From: Treponema sp. | GTDB lineage: Bacteria > Spirochaetota > Spirochaetia > Treponematales > Treponemataceae | Reading direction: 5' to 3' | DNA length: 64,000 nucleotides | NCBI GenBank assembly: GCA_017525605.1 | Contig: JAFXSM010000027.1 | Span: 1-64,000 of the forward strand | Shown: one piece after another, positions 34,410 through 42,904 of the stretch | How the letters are laid out: each line of letters starts with the position of its first letter | Numbering within the stretch: the first letter of the stretch is position 1 | The notes under the pieces: model-generated | What the model was told of the DNA's origin: nothing | The model's database searches: none | The model's input: the letters and a program-made list of their open reading frames with translations, nothing else | Translations under genes and position numbers: made by a program

Positions 34410-34870
34410 GCTGACCGCCTTTCCAAAAATGCGTTTATGATTTCGATAATTTCAACCTTGTTTTCCGCACTGAGTCCAAGATACGGTCGGGCGGTGATGT
34501 TCTTTTCTTTCCAGCCGTACTGATGAACTGCGGCATAGACCTTTGTCGCTCCGACTACCACGCTCCACGAACCCGCTTCTTGTGTCAGAGAATCCATAAG
34601 GTTTCCTTGTCGCCACAAGATTCCGTTTCCCGGATTCTTTGAGCCGAATTTTTTCTGATAGTAATTTTTTGTTGATTCTGCAATATCCGCCCAAACATCA
34701 CCGTCGGGCGTTTTCTTTTCCGCAAACCTGTCTTTCGTCTGCGTTATGATTTCTTCTCCGATTGAAGCAAGCAGGGCTTTTCGCTCCGCGCTCTTCAATG
34801 CCATTCCGTTGAGCCGAGAGCATAACGCTTTCAGCTCATCATCCTGTATCGTTACAACCGCATCAGCCAC
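34406..34870 (-). CDS. Virion morphogenesis protein (Mu gpG-like)
   Basis: 154 residues. FAEKKTPDGDVWADIAESTK, then a QGNLMDSLT motif and VYAAVHQYGWKEKNITARPY near the end are the landmarks of the gpG tail completion family. It links head and tail. Confidence 0.85.
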   Translation of the reverse strand: MADAVVTIQDDELKALCSRLNGMALKSAERKALLASIGEEIITQTKDRFAEKKTPDGDVWADIAESTKNYYQKKFGSKNPGNGILWRQGNLMDSLTQEAGSWSVVVGATKVYAAVHQYGWKEKNITARPYLGLSAENKVEIIEIINAFLERRSA

Positions 34871-35310
34871 TAGAAAAGCCTTCCTTTTTTGAAATACCTT
34901 GTTTCGGGTATTCCCTGCGACTCGTCAGCCTCAACGACAAAACTTTCCTGTTCTCCAGGCCCGGAAAGTCCGCCCTTGTATTCCTTGTCTATTTTGTCTA
35001 TCAGCTGCATTGTCATCTTGAACCATTCCCGCTCATCCTCGCTGCTCGTTACCGTGTCAGTCAGTTTGTGTCTTGCGATGTCCGAACAGAAAGAACGGAT
35101 TGCGTTTTCAAACTGTGGCGGAATAGGATCTGCAATGTCGCCGCTTTCTTTATCCAAGAGCCACGGCAACTGCGAAACGATTATCCCTGTCGCATCGTGC
35201 AGGGCAATCTCAACACGGTGGCTGTCAATCTCATCGCTGTCAGGTGCAAGGGGGAGCGTCCCCGCAGGAAGACGCTCCTCAAGCTCCTCTACCGTAAGGA
35301 GAGTTCTCAT
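34870..35310 (-). CDS. Mu gp36-like protein (DUF1320)
   Basis: 146 residues with N-terminal LLTVEELEERLPAGTLPLAP, the family start, and a helical IRSFCSDIARHKL typical of head-completion adaptors. It overlaps both neighbours by one to four bases. Confidence 0.78.
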   Translation of the reverse strand: MRTLLTVEELEERLPAGTLPLAPDSDEIDSHRVEIALHDATGIIVSQLPWLLDKESGDIADPIPPQFENAIRSFCSDIARHKLTDTVTSSEDEREWFKMTMQLIDKIDKEYKGGLSGPGEQESFVVEADESQGIPETRYFKKGRLF

Positions 35311-35702
35311 TTGCTGCCCTTGATTTCAATCCACTTGTCAGCTTTGATTTTAGCCACGGCTTCTTCTGAAACCTCATATTCAGCAAAAACCTTTGTGAGC
35401 ATAAGCCCGCAACGGTAATAATGCTGGGTGTGGCTCTTGTGCCGCAAAGTCAGCTTGACCTTTTTATCTTTGGTTTTGCCGTCCTTGTCATCAGCTCCAC
35501 CAGCCGCCGGAGTGTCAGTCGGTGCACCGTCACCTTTCCCGGTTTCAGCATCTGAAGCAGCGGCCTGAGTAACGGTCTGCTGAGTGTCACCGCTGTCTGT
35601 TACTGCAGGAGCGTCAGTCTGCTGATTTTCAACAGTCTGAGCCTGTGTTTCGTTTTTCTTTTCGTCAGTTGCCTTATTTGGTTTCTTGCTGCTGTTTCCC
35701 AT
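35307..35702 (-). CDS. Mu gp35-like small head protein
   Basis: 131 residues. The first 80 are a low-complexity Gln/Thr/Ala/Asp linker; the last 50 (KVKLTLRHKSHTQHYYRCGL, then EEAVAKIKADKWIEI) form a compact domain like the FluMu/gp35 N-terminal family. It follows the capsid gene. Its role is probably head decoration or completion. Confidence 0.6.
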   Translation of the reverse strand: MGNSSKKPNKATDEKKNETQAQTVENQQTDAPAVTDSGDTQQTVTQAAASDAETGKGDGAPTDTPAAGGADDKDGKTKDKKVKLTLRHKSHTQHYYRCGLMLTKVFAEYEVSEEAVAKIKADKWIEIKGSK

Positions 35703-35711
35703 ATCAATCTC

Positions 35712-36635
35712 CTATGCAAGCCAAGGGTCAACGATGATTTCGACAGCCTTGTAATTGATGTTGCCTTCACCGTTTTCAAGTGTCAGTCTGTCGATTACTT
35801 TCTTTGCTGCGGAACGCAAGGAAGGCGGAACGAGAAGAGCCGTCGGTGTGATTCCCATAGGGTCTCCGCCGTCACGCTTGAAGCTCATCATCTGTGTGAG
35901 AGCCGCCTCAAAAGACTCTGCGTTCAGCTCCGCCTTCGAAGCCACAGCCTGCTGCCACAAACCATATCCACGGTTTCCACGGTAGCGGATGCCGTAAAGA
36001 TACTGGTCTTTCATAAAGACGGTTTCATTCTGATGCTCAGTGATTGCGTCCATCTCCATGCCGGTTCGGTTCTGCACGATGAACGGTTTCAGCTCCTTGT
36101 TCAGGGAGAGCAGGAACCACGGAGTTCCGTTGTCGTTCTCCGTTTTCTTGTAGATGTTGGAAACCAGAGTCGCCTCTCCGGTTCCGTCTGCGTTCGAATA
36201 GACAGGGTGCTCATCGTCGAAGAAGTGCTGGCCGTCGTAGCAGGTGTTCTCAAATCCCTGGTTAATCAGCTTTGCGACCTCACGGTCAAGGAAGTCATTT
36301 GCTTCTTCTCCCATGCTTCGGGCAATCGTAGAGTACTGGGCGAGGTTGTCATCCTCAATATCCTCACGGGGAACACCAAGAGTTGCCTCGTACTTCTCGT
36401 TCATAATCTGGTAGCTTGACTCAGACATATCCTTGACCACACGGTCGCCGACCCATTTATGAAGCTGCGGAAACTTTGAGAGCCAGCCGTAAGTGTTGGA
36501 TTTTGTCGATGACGGAATTTCCGTTACGAGTTTCTTGTAAACGGAATTTGCATTGGCACTTGCGAATGCGTTCTTAAATTCTCCGCGAACGGTTGTGCGG
36601 AGAAGGTTCAAAGTCTGGTTTGTGTTGATTGCCAT
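35712..36635 (-). CDS. Major capsid protein (Mu gpT-like)
   Basis: 307 residues. TEIPSSTKSNTYGWLSKFPQ, MNEKYEATLGVPREDIEDDN and a C-terminal LVPPSLRSAAKKVIDRL are highly typical of Mu gpT. HK97-fold subunit of the head shell. Its ATG overlaps the stop of the protease/scaffold gene. Confidence 0.93.
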   Translation of the reverse strand: MAINTNQTLNLLRTTVRGEFKNAFASANANSVYKKLVTEIPSSTKSNTYGWLSKFPQLHKWVGDRVVKDMSESSYQIMNEKYEATLGVPREDIEDDNLAQYSTIARSMGEEANDFLDREVAKLINQGFENTCYDGQHFFDDEHPVYSNADGTGEATLVSNIYKKTENDNGTPWFLLSLNKELKPFIVQNRTGMEMDAITEHQNETVFMKDQYLYGIRYRGNRGYGLWQQAVASKAELNAESFEAALTQMMSFKRDGGDPMGITPTALLVPPSLRSAAKKVIDRLTLENGEGNINYKAVEIIVDPWLA

Positions 36636-37615
36636 TATTTACCTTCCTTTTTGATTTTTTCCCATTCCTCTGCGGTGTAGCCCATAGAAGAAGCCCATTC
36701 CTTTTCAGCCGCGTTCAGTTCGACTTTTTCCTTGTTTTCAGGAGCTTTGTCCGAAACCTGAGTGCCGCCATTGATTGAAGCTGTTGCAGCCATAATCTTT
36801 TCAAACTTTTCAAAACCGTCTTTTGTAGAGCAAAGGTCAAGATAGACTTCTTTGCTTGCAGGAGCGATTTTGCCGTCCTTCACGGCTTGTTCAACTGCGG
36901 CCTCTGCCTTTGATTTGAGGGCAGCCGCGTTAAGCTCGGCAAGCTCCTTCTCTGCCTTTTCCGCTCTCTGCTGCATTGCGGCAAGGTCAGCCCTCGGAGC
37001 GTAAGAGGCAAGGTCTACGCTTTTGTTCTGCGCTCCGTTAAGCTCGGTTTTGAGCTTTTCGATTGCCGCGAGCGCGTCTGCTGTTGTGGCTGTTTCGGGA
37101 ATACCCAGAGCCGCACAAAGTTCTTTATCCATATTTTTCTCCTCCGCAGTCTCCTGCGATGAATTTAATGCTGGGTTATCAAGGTTCGGATTGTTTGTCA
37201 GGGCGGCTCTCAGAATCTCGGTGATGTTGCCGTCCTTGTCGCGTGTGAAAACAGGGCTGATGTATTTGTATTCTTTCTCCGACACGGCCTTTTGACCACG
37301 GGAGTTCCATTCGACATCCGCCCAGATTGAGCCGTCAGCCTCAGTCGTGAAATTCCTGAACCAGCCGAAAGCCGGAGCTTCTCCGCCGTTTGGAGCTGCA
37401 AGATCTGTGGAGTGGTTCTCGTCAATGACACAGCCGTTTTTGACAGTAACACGGCTGCTTGCGTTCATCTTTGCACAAAGTGCGGCAGGGTCGCTGTTCT
37501 TCCATCTTCGACCGTCAACGCCGACAATCTCTTTTCCCGCCGGAAGAATCTGGATTCTTGCGGGAACACCGTCAGCTGCGTTGAGGCATAAAAAAAGGCT
37601 CTCAGTAATTTTCAT
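36635..37615 (-). CDS. Head maturation protease/scaffold (Mu gpI-like)
   Basis: 326 residues. N-terminal protease part (ARIQILPAGKEIVGVDGRRW; HSTDLAAPNGGEAPAFGWF, where His and Ser are candidate catalytic residues), then a helical scaffold half rich in Glu and Ala (ADLAAMQQRAEKAEKELAEL). The start codon lies in the loop of a terminator-like hairpin, and there is no clear Shine-Dalgarno sequence. It is the first late gene after Mor. Confidence 0.88.
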   Translation of the reverse strand: MKITESLFLCLNAADGVPARIQILPAGKEIVGVDGRRWKNSDPAALCAKMNASSRVTVKNGCVIDENHSTDLAAPNGGEAPAFGWFRNFTTEADGSIWADVEWNSRGQKAVSEKEYKYISPVFTRDKDGNITEILRAALTNNPNLDNPALNSSQETAEEKNMDKELCAALGIPETATTADALAAIEKLKTELNGAQNKSVDLASYAPRADLAAMQQRAEKAEKELAELNAAALKSKAEAAVEQAVKDGKIAPASKEVYLDLCSTKDGFEKFEKIMAATASINGGTQVSDKAPENKEKVELNAAEKEWASSMGYTAEEWEKIKKEGK

Positions 37616-37626
37616 ACTGAAAGCCT
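37596..37626 (-). terminator. Terminator hairpin enclosing the gpI start codon
   Basis: On the minus strand AGGCTTTCAGTA and TACTGAGAGCCT (one mismatch) form a stem followed by T7. The ATG of the gpI gene begins at the stem-loop edge. It should end the early transcript after Mor and could also hide the gpI ribosome site. Confidence 0.7.
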
Positions 37627-37661
37627 AAATCATTTCTGCTCTGCATTTGCTATAACCGCCG

Positions 37662-38123
37662 TTAAAACTCATCGAACAGCAAGGGCTGGGGGTCCTCCCT
37701 CATAAGTTCCAGCGCACGCTCGCGAAGCCTGTAAATCTGCGTGAATGTTATTTTGTACTCACGGCAAAGCTCGCCGCGCGACTCGTCCGTGCCGTCGTAT
37801 TTCTCGTAGATTTCCTTCGCCACCTCATCACGGAACGCCCTCGCTTCCTGCGGGATATAAAGCTGGACTCCGCCAAACTGCGACATAAGGACTTCCAACA
37901 TCTTCTCAGCAGTTCCGTCCCCGACCGCATCGGAAAGGATTCCGAAGACCTGCTCCGCTGTCTTGGAGTTGTCCCGCTTGAACTTCGGAAGGAAAATCAT
38001 CTGTCCGCCGTAATACTGGCAGATTGCACGGATTCCTTTGACCGCCGTCTCATGTTCACCTGCACCAAGCCGTACGGAGCAGGAAGCCACCATCTCTTTT
38101 GCAAGGTTCAGTTTTTCCATCAT
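37662..38123 (-). CDS. mor: Mor-family middle/late transcription activator
   Basis: 153 residues. The C-terminal part IYEKYDGTDESRGELCREYK followed by ITFTQIYRLRERA is the Mor/C helix-turn-helix. The N-terminal dimerisation part is helical. Mor binds phage promoters and recruits RNA polymerase. It ends the early operon, directly before the terminator and the late genes it is expected to switch on. Overlaps gemA by 4 bases. Confidence 0.85.
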   Translation of the reverse strand: MMEKLNLAKEMVASCSVRLGAGEHETAVKGIRAICQYYGGQMIFLPKFKRDNSKTAEQVFGILSDAVGDGTAEKMLEVLMSQFGGVQLYIPQEARAFRDEVAKEIYEKYDGTDESRGELCREYKITFTQIYRLRERALELMREDPQPLLFDEF

Positions 38124-38554
38124 AGCTCCTTCTTGTCTGGATTCAGTCCAGCATCCGCCATCATCTTCCGCAAGGCGATTATGACATTCTGGGAATCCTT
38201 TGCCGTCATAAAGCGCGGGTGGTCTGCCCCCGTGATTCTCTTGATGAACTTATACAAAGCCCTGTCCGACTTGTCGCGTGCGACAAGCTCCCACATTCCC
38301 TTGATGTAGTCCATCTGCGCCTTGCTTGTGTCCCAGCCGATTTCCTCTTCTTTGGTCTCCGGTCTTTTGATTTTGAATCCGAGCTTCTTCATTGCATCCA
38401 GAACTTCTTTCAGCTCAAAGACATTCATCTCGGAGCAACTTGTTTTCTTTGTCATGCCTTCCAGAATCGCCCGGTAATCCTCATCGGAAAGTCCGATTTG
38501 AGACTTTGCGATGTGAATCAGCTGAATGATTTTTGACCTGTCGATTTTTCCCAT
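38120..38554 (-). CDS. gemA: GemA-like regulator (Mu gp16, DUF1018)
   Basis: 144 residues. IIQLIHIAKSQIGLSDEDYR followed by AILEGMT is the conserved opening of the family, and the C-terminal part (ITGADHPRFMTAKDSQNVII) fits too. In Mu the protein alters host gene expression and supercoiling. Confidence 0.85.
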   Translation of the reverse strand: MGKIDRSKIIQLIHIAKSQIGLSDEDYRAILEGMTKKTSCSEMNVFELKEVLDAMKKLGFKIKRPETKEEEIGWDTSKAQMDYIKGMWELVARDKSDRALYKFIKRITGADHPRFMTAKDSQNVIIALRKMMADAGLNPDKKEL

Positions 38555-38582
38555 TTTTTCACTCCTAGAGTAGCAGTTTTTC

Positions 38583-38630
38583 TGCCCCTGTATCGCCTTA
38601 GGCTGTACAGCCCTCGCGACAACAGGGGCA
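38583..38630. other. Long stem-loop between early genes
   Basis: TGCCCCTG(T) pairs with (A)CAGGGGCA, continues through TATCGC/GCGA and encloses a second palindrome GGCTGTACAGCC. No T run follows on either strand, so it is unlikely to be a simple terminator. It may be an RNA processing site or a protein site between the ribbon-helix gene and gemA. Confidence 0.55.
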
Positions 38631-38649
38631 AGGTCGGCTAATTTTCCAA

Positions 38650-38949
38650 TTATTCCTTTTTCTTCGCTTTAGCAGGGTATTTTGTCATGTACTGCTCCAT
38701 CGCAAAAGTCGCAAAACTTCCGATGCTTCCAAACTTTTTGCACTCCATGTAATCTGAAAGCTCACGGTAATTTGTGACATCAAGAAGGACTTTCTTTCTG
38801 TTGCCGTCTGCAGCTCCGTTTGCAAGAATCATTTTTACAAGCTCGCTCTTGGCGAAGGCCGTTGCCCTAAGTCCCTGAGCCTCAGCCATTTTTTCCAGAG
38901 TTGAAAACTGCTCGTCAGAAATCTCGATTGAAATTCTTTTTCCACCCAT
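38650..38949 (-). CDS. Small DNA-binding-like early protein
   Basis: 99 residues. MGGKRISIEISDEQFSTLEK has the strand-helix start of ribbon-helix-helix regulators, and the rest is helical with a Lys-rich tail. It lies between MuB and GemA. Exact role unknown. Confidence 0.55.
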   Translation of the reverse strand: MGGKRISIEISDEQFSTLEKMAEAQGLRATAFAKSELVKMILANGAADGNRKKVLLDVTNYRELSDYMECKKFGSIGSFATFAMEQYMTKYPAKAKKKE

Positions 38950-38961
38950 AGCATTTGCCTC

Positions 38962-39819
38962 CTAAAGTGAATTGACAACATCAGCATCAACCGCATCAGC
39001 TCCAAGTTCTGATGCCTGGTTCATCGCACGGCGTACCCAGTTATTTATCAGAAGCGGGTAAGCCACGCTGTAGACTACATTTCGTCTTGTTGCCTTGCGG
39101 AGCTTTTCTGCAAGTGCCTCACAGCCTTCGTCCGTGATGATTTTTGAACGCTCTTTTCCGAGTCGCTTGAACTTGATGTCGAGATAGTCTGCAATCTCTT
39201 TTCCAGTTCCGAGCGGATGAAGCTCAAGAACCTCAATTCTACGGATAACCTCGCGGGCTTCCCAGTTCTGCGATTCGTCCAGCTTCGCTTTCATCTCCAC
39301 CTGACCGATAAGCACGATTGCGAGCAGCTTCTTGAAACCGTCCTCAAGCTCCCAAAAGCGTTTGAGGTATTTCAAAGTCGGGATGCTCAAATCGTGAGCC
39401 TCTTCAATCATCAGCACATGGTTATATCCTGCACGGCTTGAATTGACGAGGATTCTTTCAACCTGTCTTGATTTTGCTTCAAGCGTTCTTCTTGGTTTCT
39501 CAGCAGAGCAGTCCTGTATGATTGCATCACAAATCGCGCTTGTTGTGAGCTTGCCTTTGTCGATTGAGCGTGGTGCAATGATTTTGATTTTCTGTCCCTC
39601 GCTCTGAATCCTGTCCATAGCGTAACGGCGGATTGTTGTCTTTCCGCTTCCGCTCTCACCAAGCAGGGCGACCATTCCACCGACCTTTGCCGTGGTGTAA
39701 AGGAACTCCGCAATAAAGCGGGTCTCGTCCGTAAGGAAGACATCATCTGCTTTTGTGACATCTCCGCTGAATGGGTCTTGTGTAAGTTTGAACTGTCTGT
39801 ACGCTTTCATCGTCAGCAT
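38962..39819 (-). CDS. Transposition ATPase (MuB-like)
   Basis: 285 residues. Walker A is GESGSGKTT (54-62) and Walker B is VLMIEEAHDLS. MuB-type AAA+ ATPases coat target DNA and deliver it to the transposase. Directly follows the transposase gene (19 bases). Confidence 0.92.
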   Translation of the reverse strand: MLTMKAYRQFKLTQDPFSGDVTKADDVFLTDETRFIAEFLYTTAKVGGMVALLGESGSGKTTIRRYAMDRIQSEGQKIKIIAPRSIDKGKLTTSAICDAIIQDCSAEKPRRTLEAKSRQVERILVNSSRAGYNHVLMIEEAHDLSIPTLKYLKRFWELEDGFKKLLAIVLIGQVEMKAKLDESQNWEAREVIRRIEVLELHPLGTGKEIADYLDIKFKRLGKERSKIITDEGCEALAEKLRKATRRNVVYSVAYPLLINNWVRRAMNQASELGADAVDADVVNSL

Positions 39820-39837
39820 AATATTCTCCTATTGGCT

Positions 39838-41565
39838 TTATGCCAGCTTGACGGCATTTTCTGAGCCGTCCGTGTATTCTCTAACCAAATCATCAACGAG
39901 CTGGGCAGGAACTCCGTCCGGGAATTCTTTTTTCAAGCCCGCAATGAAACCATCGGGAATGAAACCCGCCCTTGCCTTGAACCGCTTCGCCATCTCAACA
40001 GGAGTGATAAGGATGTCGTGAACCTCAACAGTTCCAGCCGCAACCTCAACCTGCTTTCCTGTCTGTGTCTTGAAGAACGGATTCGCCTCCGTGCGGATAA
40101 GGCTGTGGGTTTTGAATCCCTGACCGTCCGTAACCTTTGCGAACGGAACATCTGATTTCTCGTCGCCCAATGCCAGAGCCGCAAGCTCCTTCGTGTTCTT
40201 CTCAATGAGTGTGTCGGGCTGGCTCTTGTATTCTTTGCCGAACACAGGAGCTGCAATATCAAAGCCAACTCTGTCATACTCAATCGGCTTCACCTCAAAG
40301 CTCACAACCTCGCCGGTGCTGTCCTGATAGCTTACGAGTGCAAGTGCCTCATCGCTCACCAGAATCGGCTGAACATTCACCGTCATTCCCACCATGATGT
40401 CAGGCAGGGCTGAAAGGCTGTAGCGTGTTGCCTGTTTGTTCTTAGGATGCACGAAGCTGATTGCAAGGTCTCCGCCCACCGTCCGAACCTGCACGCCAGT
40501 CGTGAAAATCTGTCGGCAGATTTCCTCGTCCGGCAGCTCCCTCAACTGGTCCTGCTGAATCCAGTTCCAGATCATAGTTCGGCTTCCGACCTTGCGGCCA
40601 TTCCGGGTGATTCTCGTATCACGGTGTTCAAGCGTATTTGCGTTGAATGCCGCGCACCATCTCTCAGCCGCATCGTTCAGCTCTTCCATTGAGTTGACGG
40701 TCTCCAAGTGGAGAAGACTCTCAAACTGCCGCTCAACGATGTCGTTGGACTTCTCGACCTGTCCTTTTGCCCTCGGATTTCCCGGAAGGTGTGGTTTTGT
40801 CTCCACACGAAGGGCTTTGAGAGCATTAGTTACAGGCTTTGAGACGTTGGCAGAACCGCAGTCCCAAATCAGAAGCTCCGGCAAACCGTGGAAGTTGTAG
40901 AGCGGGTCTTTTTTCTTTCCCCACGCATACAACAAAAAGTCGTACATATTAGCCGAGTTTTCGCCAGCTGCCGCATAGTATCGGACACAGATTGTGCCTG
41001 AGTAGTGGTCAGTCAAAACATACCGCCAGCACTTCAAGTTTTCCCTGCCTTCCAAAAACGGCTTGTTCTTGTAGACCTCATCATCACGCAGGAACTTCTG
41101 CTTTCCGTTCGGTGCGAAGTACATCAACGCAACCGAAGGGTCGGCAAAATGAACCTGGTTCGGGTACTCCGTCCGCATCCTCTGGTGAGGACTTGGCTTA
41201 GAAGTAACCTCAGTCGCAAGCGTCCTGTCTTTAAGAAGCCCGCTCAGCTGTCTTACAGAAAGCGGAATGTCAAAGCCGTTCTGAAGAAGAACCGCCCTTG
41301 CGTTTTCTATGCTCATTGTTTTCTTTCCGTTTTTTCGGACTGAGTTCTGCAGGATTGCGGCGAGCGTTTTAAGGGTGTCCTCGTCAACGGAGGTCTTGCC
41401 GCTGTCGCATCTTTCCTTCCTGTTGCTCATCCAGCCCGATTCTTTGAGGACTGCATAGGCCTTGTCCTTGCCGAAGCCGAACAGCCTGCACATCTCGGCA
41501 ATAATTGCGCTCCGCTCTTTTGCCGTTTGTGCCGCTTTCATCTGCAGAACAAAATCCTCGTACAT
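39838..41565 (-). CDS. Transposase (MuA-like, DDE)
   Basis: 575 residues. The integrase-fold core has D142 in HFADPS, D235 in LIWDCGSAN and E271 in GQVEKSN; TDHYSG lies between. An N-terminal helix-turn-helix region precedes it and a beta-barrel domain follows. It is shorter than Mu A (663 aa) because the N-terminal enhancer-binding part is reduced. It cuts and joins the prophage ends described here. Confidence 0.93.
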   Translation of the reverse strand: MYEDFVLQMKAAQTAKERSAIIAEMCRLFGFGKDKAYAVLKESGWMSNRKERCDSGKTSVDEDTLKTLAAILQNSVRKNGKKTMSIENARAVLLQNGFDIPLSVRQLSGLLKDRTLATEVTSKPSPHQRMRTEYPNQVHFADPSVALMYFAPNGKQKFLRDDEVYKNKPFLEGRENLKCWRYVLTDHYSGTICVRYYAAAGENSANMYDFLLYAWGKKKDPLYNFHGLPELLIWDCGSANVSKPVTNALKALRVETKPHLPGNPRAKGQVEKSNDIVERQFESLLHLETVNSMEELNDAAERWCAAFNANTLEHRDTRITRNGRKVGSRTMIWNWIQQDQLRELPDEEICRQIFTTGVQVRTVGGDLAISFVHPKNKQATRYSLSALPDIMVGMTVNVQPILVSDEALALVSYQDSTGEVVSFEVKPIEYDRVGFDIAAPVFGKEYKSQPDTLIEKNTKELAALALGDEKSDVPFAKVTDGQGFKTHSLIRTEANPFFKTQTGKQVEVAAGTVEVHDILITPVEMAKRFKARAGFIPDGFIAGLKKEFPDGVPAQLVDDLVREYTDGSENAVKLA

Positions 41566-41568
41566 GGC

Positions 41569-42444
41569 TTACTCCTTTCTCATCGGGCGGATGTTCTCCA
41601 TGTCCTGATTGAAGTCCTGATACTTGTCATCGAAGAGGCTGTAGAACTCACCAACGCCGTCAGAAAGCGAATCCAGCTGGTCAACAGTAACGCCCTCTGT
41701 TTCCTGCGCCCTTGCAAGAAGCCTGTTCAGCTCGTCAAGCTCGGCGTTCATCGAAGAAAAGCGGATTATCATCTGCTTGCGGATTTCTTTGAGCGACTGC
41801 TCGGCAAGCTCTTCTTTTGTTGGAGACTGCTTTCCGGCAACCTCCATCTCAAGCTCGCTGATTTTGCTTTCCTTCTTGCGGACAACATTCTCAACAGCTT
41901 CAATCTGCTTGGCGTGTTCTACTTCTAGTTTTGTCTTTTCGTCACGAAGCTGACGGAGGGCGTTTCTGAGTTCCCGAACGGTCATAGCGGCAACATCGTC
42001 AGAAGTTCCAAGACCTTCGATTTTTTCGCCGTTAACAAAATCCTGTGTCTGTTTATCATCAAGAACTGTAAGTGCTTTAAGTTTTGAACTCCCCAAATTC
42101 CCCAACGTTGGGGAATTTCCAAATTTCAGAGCAGCTGACATTGCATAGTTTGCCGAAGTCTGCGAAAGACCAAGTTCCTCAACCGCTGCCATAAAATTTC
42201 CATGTCCTTCATTCACTTTTAGCAAAAGAAGCTGAGCACCAAGACCAAGCATTCCGCTTGCCATCTGTTCCTGATAAAACTTTGCTTTTTCCAGACAGGC
42301 GTTAAGACTGTAGTTTTCACCATTTTCAAGAAAGCGGGCGTTTATCTCCTCTTTTCTCTGAAGGGCGTTCTGAGCTGACTGAGCAACCAAGTCCATTGCT
42401 CTGGCATTTTCATCTGTTGATGTTTCTAAAGGTTTTCTACCCAT
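41569..42444 (-). CDS. DUF3102-like coiled-coil early protein
   Basis: 291 residues. The part with FMAAVEELGLSQTSANYAMS, a segment NLGSSKLKALTVLD and TVRELRNALRQLRDEK follows the DUF3102 pattern; a long coiled coil follows. The ATG at 42444 is preferred because GTGAGG, which could be misread as a GTG start, is its ribosome site. A 24-bp perfect palindrome lies in its coding region. Confidence 0.6.
   Translation of the reverse strand: MGRKPLETSTDENARAMDLVAQSAQNALQRKEEINARFLENGENYSLNACLEKAKFYQEQMASGMLGLGAQLLLLKVNEGHGNFMAAVEELGLSQTSANYAMSAALKFGNSPTLGNLGSSKLKALTVLDDKQTQDFVNGEKIEGLGTSDDVAAMTVRELRNALRQLRDEKTKLEVEHAKQIEAVENVVRKKESKISELEMEVAGKQSPTKEELAEQSLKEIRKQMIIRFSSMNAELDELNRLLARAQETEGVTVDQLDSLSDGVGEFYSLFDDKYQDFNQDMENIRPMRKE
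42095..42118. promoter_or_regulatory. 24-bp perfect palindrome in the DUF3102-like gene
   Basis: AAATTCCCCAAC and GTTGGGGAATTT are exact inverse complements with no spacer, encoding N-S-P-T-L-G-N. A perfect dyad of this length inside a gene is unusual and may be a protein-binding site. Confidence 0.6.
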
Positions 42445-42462
42445 GATTTTCCTCACTTTTTA

Positions 42463-42759
42463 TCACTGCATCGCAGTAGCATATTTCTCTTCTTCTTTGG
42501 AAAGCTCCAGTCGGGCCACCTTGTAAGACTTCATTATCTGCCCTGCGATTCCGCCGAACTTTGGCGACAAACGCCACTTTCCGTGCGCGTTCCGCTCCGC
42601 CCAGCCGAACTGCTCAAAGAGTGCCATATCACGGCAGATATTCGACTGTGTTGTACCTACAGATTTTGCAAGCTCTTTGTTGGCAATTCCTTCAAGATGG
42701 TTTTCGTAGAGGATTTCTGTTATCGCAAAAATCCTCGCCTGTGAATTCATCTTTTCCAT
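42463..42759 (-). CDS. Winged-helix early protein
   Basis: 98 residues. FAITEILYENHLEGIANKEL, then KSVGTTQSNICRDMALFEQF, is a winged helix of IclR/MarR type. The ATG at 42759 is chosen because GAGGTG lies 6 bases before it. Early operon position between DUF3164 and DUF3102 genes. Confidence 0.65.
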   Translation of the reverse strand: MEKMNSQARIFAITEILYENHLEGIANKELAKSVGTTQSNICRDMALFEQFGWAERNAHGKWRLSPKFGGIAGQIMKSYKVARLELSKEEEKYATAMQ

Positions 42760-42764
42760 ACGCT

Positions 42765-42896
42765 TCACCTCATTCTGATTTTAAGTGCGGCGTCCCGAAT
42801 CGCTATCCCCAAACGCTGGATTCTGCCGCTATGAATGCGTTCTCCAAAGGCTTTGATTCTCATTCCCCACCTGTACACAAAGCCCATCATACGCAT
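42765..42896 (-). CDS. 43-aa basic early peptide
   Basis: MRMMGFVYRWGMRIKAFGER followed by IHSGRIQRLGIAIRDAA, strongly basic. AAGAGGGGG precedes the ATG, and it fills an otherwise empty gap exactly, so translation is plausible. No family recognised. Confidence 0.5.
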   Translation of the reverse strand: MRMMGFVYRWGMRIKAFGERIHSGRIQRLGIAIRDAALKIRMR

Positions 42897-42904
42897 TCCC
42901 CCTC

